A program made the translations under genes and the position numbers. A DNA stretch of 64,000 nucleotides from Litoribacillus peritrichatus (GTDB lineage: Bacteria > Pseudomonadota > Gammaproteobacteria > Pseudomonadales > Litoribrevibacteraceae): NCBI RefSeq assembly GCF_039537985.1, contig NZ_BAABBN010000012.1, positions 248,001-312,000 of the forward strand, in the 5' to 3' direction. Every line of letters starts with the position of its first letter. Position 1 is the stretch's first letter. Below the pieces are notes generated by a model. It did no database searches. It worked only from the letters and a program-made list of their open reading frames with translations, and was not told the origin of the DNA. Positions 43,550 through 52,860 of the stretch are shown here, in pieces.

Positions 43550-44326
43550 TTAATCTTGCCCCTTCAACGACGTTGGCATATTACTCAGCCCCCACCGATT
43601 ATAAATGGCTTCCATTCTTCCGGATTTAACCAATACGGGAACACGTTCGTTATAAATCTTAATCAGTTCTTCAGAAATCTGATCAACTCTAAAGCCCACA
43701 AAAATTTCAGTGCCATCCGGCATTTGAGCCACTTGAAAGTCAACCGGGCTAAGGCCATTCTTCTTCACGCCCTCGTCTACGACATCCGGTTCATCAATCA
43801 AAAAATCAATTTTTCCGGCAATCAAGTATTGAATACCCTGATCAATATTCCGGTACTCTTTCAGCGTGAAATTACGCTTATCCTTATCAATCAGTTCATA
43901 GTCTTTCAGCCAACCAACCGTTTTCCCTTTGAAGCTTTGATAACCTTTAAACGCATTTCGTTTGTTTGACTTAGTTAAGACTGCCAGGTACTCCACATCA
44001 ATCGGGTAATCAGGAAAAATAAGCGCCTCTTCTGTTTTCAGAGTTTCCCCGGCAATGGCGTTGTAAACACGGTATTTACTGACCATCTTCATCGCCCGGT
44101 TCCAGGGCACACTTTTCGTTTCAACCTTAACGCCCACTGGCTCAAAAATTTCTTTAACCACACTCCAATACAAACCAGAGCCATCTTCATTGGTGAAGTT
44201 TTTCCAAACCGGCGCCACTATGGTCATCGACTTAATAAACTCTCGCTCTATTTTGAGCTGTTTCGGTTCCTGAGCCATAACGAGCGAATGACCCAGAATC
44301 AAAACTAAACACAAGAAAGTACGCAT
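43550..44326 (-). CDS. Periplasmic solute-binding protein, orphan
   Basis: A 258-residue exported protein (signal peptide MRTFLCLVLILGHSLVMA). Family-3 binding features include VAPVWKNFTNEDGSG, the SVPWNRAMKMV hinge motif and DFLIDEPDVVDEG. ATG 44326 has a GAGGTG leader 8 bases upstream and gives a perfect signal peptide; the 44347 start does not. No transporter or kinase gene is adjacent. Function in signalling or uptake is not established. Confidence 0.82.
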   Translation of the reverse strand: MRTFLCLVLILGHSLVMAQEPKQLKIEREFIKSMTIVAPVWKNFTNEDGSGLYWSVVKEIFEPVGVKVETKSVPWNRAMKMVSKYRVYNAIAGETLKTEEALIFPDYPIDVEYLAVLTKSNKRNAFKGYQSFKGKTVGWLKDYELIDKDKRNFTLKEYRNIDQGIQYLIAGKIDFLIDEPDVVDEGVKKNGLSPVDFQVAQMPDGTEIFVGFRVDQISEELIKIYNERVPVLVKSGRMEAIYNRWGLSNMPTSLKGQD

Positions 44327-44434
44327 AGACACCTCAGCAACGGTCAAACCAATCGCTTAAAGTCTAGCCGAACCTTATAAGAGCAAGTAAACGGTCATCG
44401 GAAAATGAAGATATTCATCCATTGAAATCCGCCT

Positions 44435-44725
44435 TCATACTTCGACATGGTTGAAATACTTAATCGTTGGAGGCTGCTCTAAGAACGAAGCCAGTTGAGC
44501 CAATACCCCGTTCGCATCAATAAAGCGGAGGTAAGCCTGATGATGATCCTGACTTAGCCATTCTTCTTCAAGCAACATTTCATGCGATAAAGCATCAAAA
44601 AACACTCGGACTTGAATGCACCCTTTAAAGCCTCTGACAACCGGCAAGTTATCTTCTAAAAAAGGGAATAAGGTTTCAAATTGGTCAGTCTTGACCTGAC
44701 AATTCAGAGTCACTCGTACGCTCAT
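44435..44725 (-). CDS. Antibiotic biosynthesis monooxygenase (ABM) family protein
   Basis: A 96-residue dimeric alpha/beta-barrel-type protein. Family-level features are VRVTLNCQVK, then the GFKGCIQVRVFFD strand and EEEWLSQDHHQAYL, the latter with the ABM His pair. Such proteins include quinol monooxygenases; the substrate is not clear. ATG 44725 has an AAGGAG leader. It is 54 bases downstream of an AraC gene on the same strand, so joint transcription is likely. Confidence 0.82.
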   Translation of the reverse strand: MSVRVTLNCQVKTDQFETLFPFLEDNLPVVRGFKGCIQVRVFFDALSHEMLLEEEWLSQDHHQAYLRFIDANGVLAQLASFLEQPPTIKYFNHVEV

Positions 44726-44779
44726 AACGTTCTCCTTAAATAATTGAGCTTCAACTTTAAAGAGAGACACATGTACGAA

Positions 44780-45721
44780 CTACTCAATAGCAGTCAAGGA
44801 TGCCGTTTTTCTGTCACTGATTACTTTTTTTGAATTTTCAATGTACTGTTTTGGAGTGGTTCCAAACCGGCTTTTGAACACCTTGATAAAGTGCGAAGCG
44901 TTCTCGTAGCCCACCGATAAAGCCACATCAGTTACCGATGCGCACTGGCGAAGTAATAAATCTTTCGAGTAAGCGAGCCGTTGTTCAATCAACCATTGAT
45001 TGGGCGGCACGTTATATATTTTCTTAAAGTCACGGTGAAAACTGGAAAGACTTCGACCTGATAGATGCACCAAGTCCGCCACCGTCAATTTCAGATTGTC
45101 TTTATTTTGCAGCATGCGAGATAAGTTACGTCTTGGTAACTTTTGATTGTTGGTTTGCAGTAAGCTTTGCACTGCGCCTCCGGCACCCAAAGCGAGCAGC
45201 AGGTGCAGCAGCTCCTGAAGCTTAATATCAAACCATGCCGGAGAGGCCACCCCCAGCATTTGAGAGGTTTGCAGTGAATCAAAAAAAGCCCTCATGCAAC
45301 CATTATCTTTCACCACACATAAGTGTTCTCCGCCCTTTGGTTTTTCGATAATCGCCTTATTTCTGCTAAGAAATTCGAACACCAGATCGTCGTCAAAAAA
45401 TACAAGAAAAGCTTTCAGAGACTTCGTCGTTTTGACAAAGTCTGAGTGCAGATTCAGCCCTTTAGGAAGCAAAACGGCATGACCGGCTACCAGTTCTGTC
45501 GCAGTATTACTGCTGTTAGTGAGCACTTCTCGCCCTTCATCAATAAACACCACGCACGCCTTATTGGTATAGAACTCAACATTTTCCAGGTCATCCATCA
45601 AGCACTTATAAAACACAACAGAATCTCTGTGGGCTGCAACCACGGAGGCGTCCTTCATGGAATACAGCGCTTGAGGAATCACCAAAATGTTCGATTGGGT
45701 GTATTCAGAAATCGACTTCAT
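44780..45721 (-). CDS. AraC-family regulator
   Basis: A 313-residue protein. The N-terminal part is an AraC/ExsA-like sensing half with VVFIDEGREVLTN. The C-terminal double HTH (about 205-300) reads LVHLSGRSLSSFHRDFK and VTDVALSVGYENASHFIKVFK, with GTTPKQY. The effector is not known; the downstream ABM gene is a candidate target. Confidence 0.9.
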   Translation of the reverse strand: MKSISEYTQSNILVIPQALYSMKDASVVAAHRDSVVFYKCLMDDLENVEFYTNKACVVFIDEGREVLTNSSNTATELVAGHAVLLPKGLNLHSDFVKTTKSLKAFLVFFDDDLVFEFLSRNKAIIEKPKGGEHLCVVKDNGCMRAFFDSLQTSQMLGVASPAWFDIKLQELLHLLLALGAGGAVQSLLQTNNQKLPRRNLSRMLQNKDNLKLTVADLVHLSGRSLSSFHRDFKKIYNVPPNQWLIEQRLAYSKDLLLRQCASVTDVALSVGYENASHFIKVFKSRFGTTPKQYIENSKKVISDRKTASLTAIE

Positions 45722-45830
45722 AGAAATGCAATAGGCTCTTGAGGAAATAAGGCTTTGTAAATAAATAAGTTTTTAGTAGTGAAGAGTTATACCAGAGGAT
45801 AGCAAGGCCTCAAAACGATAGCATCCAGAT

Positions 45831-46361
45831 TTAGGTTGTTTTACCCGAAGACCAAGACTTAATTTTAGTCCGTTCTTCCTTCTCAATACCTAATGACTCA
45901 AGAAAATCACTGTGCACCTCCGGCAAAGCACGTTCGAACTCTATGTGCCATTGGCGCATATCTTCCTCACTCATACCACATGCACTCAAAATCCCCACCC
46001 ATTGCTCTTTATTCATCACTTTAGCGGATCGAAATAAGGTCTCTTGACCCAGCATATGAAGTATCAGCCGCTGCTTTTTTCTTAAGCCAGAAATTTCCTG
46101 ATTAAGACTTTCCAGCCTGTGCTCAAGAATTCTGGCCGTCGTATTCTCGGCACCGTCCAACACCTCAGCGACCTGCGCTAACGAAAGTCCTGACTCTTTA
46201 TAAATCAAAATCTGAGCCAGCCGATCATACTCCTTCTGTGTGTATAAGCGATAACCCGCCTCGCTGCGTGCAGAAGGTTGAAGCAGCCCTATTTTGTCGT
46301 AATACAAAAGAGTACTTCGAGAGAGACCAAACGAATACACTAATTGACCAATCGTATACAA
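45831..46361 (-). CDS. MerR-family regulator
   Basis: A 176-residue MerR protein. The HTH (residues 1-70) reads YTIGQLVYSFGLSRSTLLYYDKIGLL and then GYRLYTQKEYDRL, followed by a coiled-coil helix (about 80-115) and a short C-terminal effector part with one Cys. The start is TTG at 46361 with a strong GGAGGAG leader, 1 base after the stop of the upstream gene. It presumably autoregulates, because the promoter upstream of that gene has MerR spacing. Confidence 0.9.
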   Translation of the reverse strand: MYTIGQLVYSFGLSRSTLLYYDKIGLLQPSARSEAGYRLYTQKEYDRLAQILIYKESGLSLAQVAEVLDGAENTTARILEHRLESLNQEISGLRKKQRLILHMLGQETLFRSAKVMNKEQWVGILSACGMSEEDMRQWHIEFERALPEVHSDFLESLGIEKEERTKIKSWSSGKTT

Positions 46362-46362
46362 A

Positions 46363-46773
46363 CTAGCTCCTCCCTAAATCCGGTTCCAGCCAGACGTGCC
46401 TGGCTTCTTCACTGAGCAACCGCTCTTTAGTGTAGTCACGACATAACACTGACAGTGCATTTTCAACAATATCTTGATTATTTGCTAAAAAATACTGCCA
46501 ACTTCGCTCCTGTGGCTGCATGCGCGCGGCAACCAGGCACACCATGGCTTGGGTAATCGTCACATGGAACTTGTCGGGTGCCCCCAAATGCGTTGCATAG
46601 ACATTGATACCTTCACACACTTTTTGAATCGACACATCCAGCGTGTATTGATTCAGATACAACCAGGTTAAACGCAAATGTCCGACGTGATCAAAATACA
46701 CTGGATCAAGTGTCAGGTTTTCAAATTGCGCAATAAACGCTTGATCGCTGATTTCACGGCTAACGTCTCTCAT
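46363..46773 (-). CDS. Uncharacterised conserved protein
   Basis: A 136-residue soluble protein. The motif HVGHLRLTWLYL and the GAPDKFHVTIT segment match a conserved family of about 150 residues, without a named function, that is common in Proteobacteria and Actinobacteria. ATG 46773 has a GAGGTG leader. The MerR gene follows 1 base after its stop, so both are driven by the promoter at 46802-46832. Confidence 0.75.
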   Translation of the reverse strand: MRDVSREISDQAFIAQFENLTLDPVYFDHVGHLRLTWLYLNQYTLDVSIQKVCEGINVYATHLGAPDKFHVTITQAMVCLVAARMQPQERSWQYFLANNQDIVENALSVLCRDYTKERLLSEEARHVWLEPDLGRS

Positions 46774-46801
46774 ACTCACCTCTTTATAATGCATTAACGG
46801 C

Positions 46802-46832
46802 ATCATAAAGAGTGAAGTAATAGTCAGGTCAA
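46802..46832 (-). promoter_or_regulatory. MerR-type promoter
   Basis: Reading the minus strand, TTGACC (46827-46832) and TATGAT (46802-46807) are a -35 and -10 pair separated by 19 bases. That overlong spacer is the hallmark of promoters activated by MerR-family proteins. It lies 29 bases before the start of the two-gene unit ending in merR. The expected dyad within the spacer is weak (TGA-N8-TCA). Confidence 0.75.
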
Positions 46833-46846
46833 GCTGTCATTTAAGT

Positions 46847-48994
46847 TTAGATTTCTATCACCACTTCCGGCATCGGCTTGTCATCCAATTCGGAGGGCAC
46901 AGCGCAACACAGCAAAGCTTCATTGGCATTTAGCTCAACGCCAGGCTCCTGAGTGTGCACCAGATGTCCGGCTTTCACGACCGCTTTACACGAACCACAC
47001 TGGCCGGTTCGACAACCAAATTCGGGGGTTAATCCATGAGATTCGGCGAAATCTAAGATCGGCCCATCCTCTTTCGTCCAGGATTGTTCTACACCTGACT
47101 TGGAGAACACAACCACAGCTTCATCCGCTATTTCAGCCTGTAACGGTTGATCTTTGGTTAATTCCGGTCGACGGTGCAACGACGAAGGCCCAAAACTTTC
47201 TGCGTGAATATTGTTATCCTGAACTCCAAGCGTTAATAACAAATCGTAGACCGATTGCATAAACCCGACCGGGCCACATAAGTAAAAATCGTAATCATCG
47301 ATAGGAAGTACTGCTTGCAGCAATTCCTTGGAGATTCGGCCGTGATGATGAAAATCCCTTCCCGGCTTTAAACCCGGCTCTGGATTACTCAATGACCAAT
47401 AGCTTTTAACATGACCATCAGAGCTTTGAACCAACGCACTTATCTCATTAAAAAACGCACGCTGCTCAGCATTTTTTGCTGCCGAGATCATCGTAATAGC
47501 TCGCATACTGCGAGTTTTAATCCCATAAGCAAGCGCTTCTCTGGCCATTGAAATCATTGGCGTGATACCAATACCACCGGCAATTAAAACGGCCGGTCTG
47601 GTTTCCGACGGGTCAAACGTAAATACACCAGAAGGTGATTTTATCTCGACCACATCCCCCACAGAAAAATCACTGTGTAATCGGTTAGACACCAGCCCTT
47701 CCGGCAGATCATCAGATGCAGCTGGCTCTTTCTTAACGCTGATTCTTAAAAAACCATCACTGGGTGCACTGGAAGCCGTATAGGTACGAACCACGGTTGA
47801 GCCTTGGTCTTCTTGGGTAACTGGCATTCTTAAGGTAATGAACTGCCCCGCCTTGAACCTCGCGGGAATAAAATCCGATGACCGAGGTTCAAGATAAAAC
47901 GATTTAATAACACTGCTTTCTTCTTTGATTTCTTGGATTACATAAGGCTGAAACTGATTTCTCTCTCGTTCAGATTGTGCCAGTTTTTTTGCTTCCGGCC
48001 ATGATCCGGTTAATAAACTGTTTTGAGAAAAAGCGCCAAATGTAAAACGAAACGGTAACGCATTTTTTAACCAGCGACCGGACTCTACACGAAATCGCCA
48101 TAATCGTTCAGCCCCTTCAAAATATTCCGTTTCCGGCGAATCCCATAAAATTTCGGTCCGCCCTGTCAGCGTTAAAATATCCCCAGAGTCAAAGTCGATG
48201 AACAACAGGCCCGCTTTCGGGTTTTCAAGTAAATTGCCCAAGGTATTAAAGTGGAAGTTTCCCAGATAATCAGGAATGGTCAATGTCGTGCCGTTATCGA
48301 CTTTGGTAAAACCGGGCTTTCCTCCCCGGTGCGAAACATCCACCCCCTTATTCTGTTCATTAGTGACCTCGCCTTTGCTGGCATAACTGGCCACAAAAAA
48401 GGTGTCCGAGCGGGTAATCAGGTCAACAGCCGCTTGATCAAGTGACTTCTCAAACGGAAGTACTTCCGCCGAATTGGGTGTTGAATCGTCCAGCCATTCG
48501 AGATCTCGGGTTTGAATGTATTGCGGACAATTGCCAAATGCTTGCCGAACCGACACATTCAACCGCTGGTCAGTACCCAGCTCCACAGACGCAGATAAAC
48601 GATTCCTACGCCGGGTGGTCAATTCAATCCCTAACAAGCCTAAATCAATCGGCGCCTCACTATTAGCAAGGCTTTCTGTTAAAGGATCACCTTCGAGCGA
48701 CCGGGCGTCTATGGTTAAACTCGTTGGCTGCGGAGACTGAATAAACCCGGGCTGTCCAAAGAGAATGGAGGCCCAAGGCCATCCTTGATCGTCCGCATGA
48801 CCCACAAACACATAAGGCAACTGCTGGTAAAATTCGCGATGCTGATCCGGCATGAAATCACGAATCACCTGACGACCAAAGCGTTCCATCTTATCCCGAA
48901 CGCCAGTCATTGCCTGAAAAGTCTGCTCGCCACGATGAAACGGCGAAGCTGAATCATAGTTATCTAACGGCGTTATTTCTGAAGCCTTGCCCAT
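46847..48994 (-). CDS. PNPOx-like / FAD reductase / 2Fe-2S ferredoxin fusion oxidoreductase
   Basis: A 715-residue electron-transfer enzyme. The N-terminal third is a pyridoxamine-5'-phosphate-oxidase-like split barrel (about 50-290), followed by a ferredoxin-reductase-type FAD/NAD(P)H module (RTYTASSAPSDG, then GGIGITPMISMA and CGPVGFMQSV) and a C-terminal plant-type 2Fe-2S domain (EFGCRTGQCGSC, then LLCC). Electrons would flow from NAD(P)H through FAD to the Fe-S cluster; the terminal acceptor is unknown. The start ATG 48994 has AGGGA ahead. The downstream gene of unknown function starts 73 bases after its stop. Confidence 0.88.
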   Translation of the reverse strand: MGKASEITPLDNYDSASPFHRGEQTFQAMTGVRDKMERFGRQVIRDFMPDQHREFYQQLPYVFVGHADDQGWPWASILFGQPGFIQSPQPTSLTIDARSLEGDPLTESLANSEAPIDLGLLGIELTTRRRNRLSASVELGTDQRLNVSVRQAFGNCPQYIQTRDLEWLDDSTPNSAEVLPFEKSLDQAAVDLITRSDTFFVASYASKGEVTNEQNKGVDVSHRGGKPGFTKVDNGTTLTIPDYLGNFHFNTLGNLLENPKAGLLFIDFDSGDILTLTGRTEILWDSPETEYFEGAERLWRFRVESGRWLKNALPFRFTFGAFSQNSLLTGSWPEAKKLAQSERERNQFQPYVIQEIKEESSVIKSFYLEPRSSDFIPARFKAGQFITLRMPVTQEDQGSTVVRTYTASSAPSDGFLRISVKKEPAASDDLPEGLVSNRLHSDFSVGDVVEIKSPSGVFTFDPSETRPAVLIAGGIGITPMISMAREALAYGIKTRSMRAITMISAAKNAEQRAFFNEISALVQSSDGHVKSYWSLSNPEPGLKPGRDFHHHGRISKELLQAVLPIDDYDFYLCGPVGFMQSVYDLLLTLGVQDNNIHAESFGPSSLHRRPELTKDQPLQAEIADEAVVVFSKSGVEQSWTKEDGPILDFAESHGLTPEFGCRTGQCGSCKAVVKAGHLVHTQEPGVELNANEALLCCAVPSELDDKPMPEVVIEI

Positions 48995-49187
48995 GCATCA
49001 ATCCCTTTTAGTCTATATGCCTTAAAGGCCAATCAAAAATCGCAGCGTTGGAACATTCAGAATAAAACAGGCTACGAATTTCAAATAATTAAGAAATTAG
49101 TAGCCCGATACTCTAATAAAGTTCAGGCGTTCTTACAGAGAGCAGACAGGTCAGGAAGAAGTTCGACTAAAGCTCTTTGTTATTGGT

Positions 49188-51359
49188 TCACTTGGGCGGC
49201 TTGGAGTCTGATTGGGACAACCTCTTTGCATTGAATAAATTCAGCAGTTCGGCTGCAGCCTCTGCATCGCATAAAGCCCGGTGATGACTGTTCAGATTAA
49301 TATCGAATTCACGACATAAGTTCGCCAAACCATAAGACTCATACCCTGGAAAATGCCGTCTCATTTCTTTGCAACTGCATAACTTTGGCATATTGAACCG
49401 CTGTCCAACACGTTCAAATTCATCTTTGATAAAGCCATAATCAAAATTCACATTATGGGCGACAAAAATACACCCTTCCATAAACTGAAAAAATGTTTCC
49501 GCGACCTCCGAGAACAAGGGCGCCTCAGCCACCATCTCATTGGTTATACCCGTCAGCTGAGTAATGAACGAAGGGACATGCCGCTGAGGGTTAATCAGGC
49601 TTTGCCAGCGGTCAATGACTTCTCCGGCAACCACCTTTACCGCACCGATCTCGGTAATGCGGTGCACGCCTTTTTTACCGCCTGTGGTTTCAATATCGAC
49701 CACCACATAAGGTTGGCTCGGATCAATAAACCATTCTACCCGAGTCACGCTCGCATCGAAGCCACAGCTTTTAAGCGTATTAATCATGACCAGTTGATTT
49801 TTCCTTAGCTGATCACCCGGCGCTTTCACCTCCTCAAACCTTAACTGGCCCTTCTCAACAATCATAAGATCCGGGAAGCCGTCATTATGATTATAATAAT
49901 CCTTGGCCATCAATCTCAGTAACTCACTCAAAGGTTCTGGCTGAGCATTTCGAACCAAGCACAGCACACTCTCCAACACATCCGGTTGCCAATAAAACAG
50001 CCCGTTATGTTTTCCATACTGTTCAGAGGCCACTTTCGTTAAATGCCTCTCAGCTTTTTGGGCATCACCCAACAGAGCCAAAAGCTGCTCTATTCCGGGG
50101 GAAAATAACGAATAGAATGTGTTCTCAATCAACACCTGTGGACGATCATCGAATTCATTGCAAACATTGGTTTGCGGATCAAAAATAATCTCCCAAAACA
50201 ACAAACCAAATAGACTGCGCCAAACATTATTCTCAGAAAAATAAACCTCGGTAGATGAGTTCTGATAATGTGCCTGAACACCCAATTCCACATGATTACG
50301 GTACAGCTCTTCAACCGACAGAACCTTTGCCGCCCTCAATACATCAGTGTAAGGACTTGTTTTCTTCTGATTGAATTTACGGGCGAGAAAGTCTTCTGCA
50401 AACAGCAAAATATGCTCTGATTGAGCGTCATCCAGTAAGTGCTCCAGCCGAGCCTGAACCTCACTTCTTTTACCTTGCTTGTACTGAAGACGTATCCACT
50501 GCTCCTCTGCCTCTGGTGTTTTTAAAAATTCCAAAACAGAAATTGCATGATCCACGCTTATTTTTTCAAGCCGTCGCGAAAGTTTAAGAAAGTACTTATT
50601 AGCAAAATTCTCAGCCTGAGCGCCAACTATGGGTTCCACCCGTACTAAAGACGCCAGATCATCCTCAAGCGCTTGATCCGAAATATCTTTTAACTGCTTT
50701 GCACGCTTGGCGTAAATAAATGCGCTTTTGGCGGCATCCGGATCATCGAATCGTGCCGAATGATTTATCGGAGTGTTGGCGTCTGATCGTGTTTGAATCA
50801 CCCCCAAATCGCGCATCGAAAACTGTTTTAAACGGCTATCAAGATTGCCAAAAAACAAAAACAACCAATACTCAAAGACAGGCATTTGTCGTTTAACTAT
50901 GTGGTTATCAAAAAGTCCCAGATCAACGGCATTCGGGTATGAGCAATGCGCTTCAACCAAATCTATCAGCTCCGGTTTCTTAGCGGACTTCTTATAAGAA
51001 ACACAGGGGTGAACATCCAGAAGCTGAGTCAGATGGTGTTTGTTCAAAGAAGACAACACCAAGGGCCAGTCCGATTCAGAGACATATCGGATAAAACCGG
51101 CATGGCCCAATGTATCTAACTGAGCTTCAATATCAGGAATTTCATCGTACCTTAACGTTTCAACATCCACTAAAGTGATATTGCGATTCAACAGCCGTAC
51201 AAGCAAACATTGTGCTGGCTCAGGCAGCGCCTGATACGACGAAAGATAAGCTTTGTCTTTATCATCCAATAAAGAACCGCAAACAGAAGAAATGTAAGCA
51301 ATAAACTCTTCAAAGTGCTGAAGATAATATTTCTCGGGTAATTCTTTACGATAGCTCAC
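49188..51359 (-). CDS. FAN1-like VRR-NUC nuclease fused to DnaQ-type exonuclease
   Basis: A 723-residue predicted DNA-repair nuclease. N-terminal helical region (about 1-400), then a VRR-NUC endonuclease (PD-(D/E)XK: PD with Asp497 and the EVK site Glu510/Lys512), as in FAN1. The C-terminal part (about 550-715) is a DEDDh 3'-5' exonuclease: DIETTG with Asp555 and Glu557, HNVNFD and HRALCDA. All catalytic residues of both nucleases are visible. FAN1-type enzymes act on interstrand-crosslinked DNA. The start is a GTG at 51359. The fusion is unusual. Confidence 0.87.
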   Translation of the reverse strand: MSYRKELPEKYYLQHFEEFIAYISSVCGSLLDDKDKAYLSSYQALPEPAQCLLVRLLNRNITLVDVETLRYDEIPDIEAQLDTLGHAGFIRYVSESDWPLVLSSLNKHHLTQLLDVHPCVSYKKSAKKPELIDLVEAHCSYPNAVDLGLFDNHIVKRQMPVFEYWLFLFFGNLDSRLKQFSMRDLGVIQTRSDANTPINHSARFDDPDAAKSAFIYAKRAKQLKDISDQALEDDLASLVRVEPIVGAQAENFANKYFLKLSRRLEKISVDHAISVLEFLKTPEAEEQWIRLQYKQGKRSEVQARLEHLLDDAQSEHILLFAEDFLARKFNQKKTSPYTDVLRAAKVLSVEELYRNHVELGVQAHYQNSSTEVYFSENNVWRSLFGLLFWEIIFDPQTNVCNEFDDRPQVLIENTFYSLFSPGIEQLLALLGDAQKAERHLTKVASEQYGKHNGLFYWQPDVLESVLCLVRNAQPEPLSELLRLMAKDYYNHNDGFPDLMIVEKGQLRFEEVKAPGDQLRKNQLVMINTLKSCGFDASVTRVEWFIDPSQPYVVVDIETTGGKKGVHRITEIGAVKVVAGEVIDRWQSLINPQRHVPSFITQLTGITNEMVAEAPLFSEVAETFFQFMEGCIFVAHNVNFDYGFIKDEFERVGQRFNMPKLCSCKEMRRHFPGYESYGLANLCREFDINLNSHHRALCDAEAAAELLNLFNAKRLSQSDSKPPK

Positions 51360-51460
51360 TGCTTATACCTGCTTTGCACCTAATCAGCACTATTGTATAA
51401 GCAGCAATCCATAAGAGGCGAACTCTTTTGTTTAATAATCTACTGCATTCCAAAAACGCA

Positions 51461-52432
51461 TTATTTCAAATGATCAGTAACCGCCTTCTCAGAAAGTTCG
51501 GCTGGGTTGAAGTTATAATAATAGTTATACCACTGAGACCATATTCCAATGTTATAACCATAGGTAAACGTTACCCGAATCAAGTCTAAGCCAGGTGCCT
51601 CAGGGTAACTTTTAGCCACCAACGATGCCAGTTCACGGGCGAGTGTTTCATTCTCAATGTTCTTATCCGTTACAAATGCCCGAACATTAACATAGGTAAC
51701 AGTTTTAGCTTCTTCATCAGACATTTTAAAATTAGAAACGCCCTTCATAACACTTGCCTGGGAAACGAGCGGCTCTTTTAACACTTCTCTCTGAAGAAAC
51801 AACATATCCTCAAGCACTTGATTCTGTTGAGCAAAGAAGGAAACACCTGGAAGAACAAGTGAAATGATACACAGTAGAGCCACTACCCCGTAATGTACTT
51901 TCCAAATAGCTTCTGTCTCTTGTTTCTCAACGTCAACATTCACCACATAACTGCCCACCACTATGTCATGCAAAGACTGTCGGGTTTTCCGGTTAAACAG
52001 ATAAAGATATAAAATGGAGAGCCCGCCACCAAAAACAGCCAAAGAAATAATAGATAGAAAAACAGTGCTCAAAATACTTTGGTCAGAGCCAAACCCGGCT
52101 CCATTCAAAAGAAAAGGAACACTCAAAATAGCATAGCGAATACCAGATAAAGTCAGGCTTAACGTTGTGTTCTGGGCATTAACCACACGGATCTTCAAGA
52201 CGCGTTTACCCAAGGTTTGACCTGAGCCTAGGGTACTGTTCAGAATTGCAAAATAGGGGAAAGCAATTACAAAACCAACCAATCGTCCCCAGTCCCCCAG
52301 CTTTACGAAGTAGTCTTCAAGAAAAAGCCCTAAAAGAAACCCAACAACACAAAGTATCAATGAGTCGAGAAAAAAGGCGCCCAGCCTTCTCCAAAAATTA
52401 GCTATCCATGCTTGTTCCACTGCGTCACTCAT
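51461..52432 (-). CDS. RDD family membrane protein
   Basis: A 323-residue inner-membrane protein. The RDD signature is present as FWRRLGAFFLDSLIL at the N-terminus, and further helices follow at about 45-65, 87-105 and 130-150. The C-terminal third is a soluble domain after a helix (HYGVVALLCIISLVLPG). RDD proteins have mostly unknown function, with some proposed as ion antiporters. Confidence 0.82.
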   Translation of the reverse strand: MSDAVEQAWIANFWRRLGAFFLDSLILCVVGFLLGLFLEDYFVKLGDWGRLVGFVIAFPYFAILNSTLGSGQTLGKRVLKIRVVNAQNTTLSLTLSGIRYAILSVPFLLNGAGFGSDQSILSTVFLSIISLAVFGGGLSILYLYLFNRKTRQSLHDIVVGSYVVNVDVEKQETEAIWKVHYGVVALLCIISLVLPGVSFFAQQNQVLEDMLFLQREVLKEPLVSQASVMKGVSNFKMSDEEAKTVTYVNVRAFVTDKNIENETLARELASLVAKSYPEAPGLDLIRVTFTYGYNIGIWSQWYNYYYNFNPAELSEKAVTDHLK

Positions 52433-52590
52433 TCCTATCTATCAACCTACTGGCAAATGCATTTTTGTCGCATTAGAACAACATAATAAGAATTTAGCAA
52501 CGGAGCCAAGACACCTACTTTTTAGAAAAATTGATTTTCTAGCGTGGTTGAAAGGGGGTCATACGTCAAGGTCGTATAACGCTTAAAAAT

Positions 52591-52860
52591 TCAGCTATCT
52601 CTTTCAGAAGAAGACAAAACATAGCCAGCCACTGTCCCCAGCAATGCAGCCAATGTTTCACTTCCAAAGTTGGTCAACACAGCAAAAATAACCAAACTTG
52701 GGAGAAACACCAACACACCCAGAGCTTTAATCGAATTCGCGCTGAAATTTTGTTCGAGGACATGCAATCGATAGAAAGTAAGAATTATGCCCATCAACAT
52801 GGCGACAACAGCACCACTGATGGCTAAGAAGTGTATCCAGGTGAGTTCCTGTCCCTGCAT
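52591..52860 (-). CDS. Small two-helix membrane protein, unknown
   Basis: An 89-residue protein with hydrophobic segments at about 8-27 and 46-62, and a third short one near 67-82. The ATG at 52860 has a strong AGGAG leader, so I believe it is real. The family is not recognised. Confidence 0.6.
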   Translation of the reverse strand: MQGQELTWIHFLAISGAVVAMLMGIILTFYRLHVLEQNFSANSIKALGVLVFLPSLVIFAVLTNFGSETLAALLGTVAGYVLSSSERDS

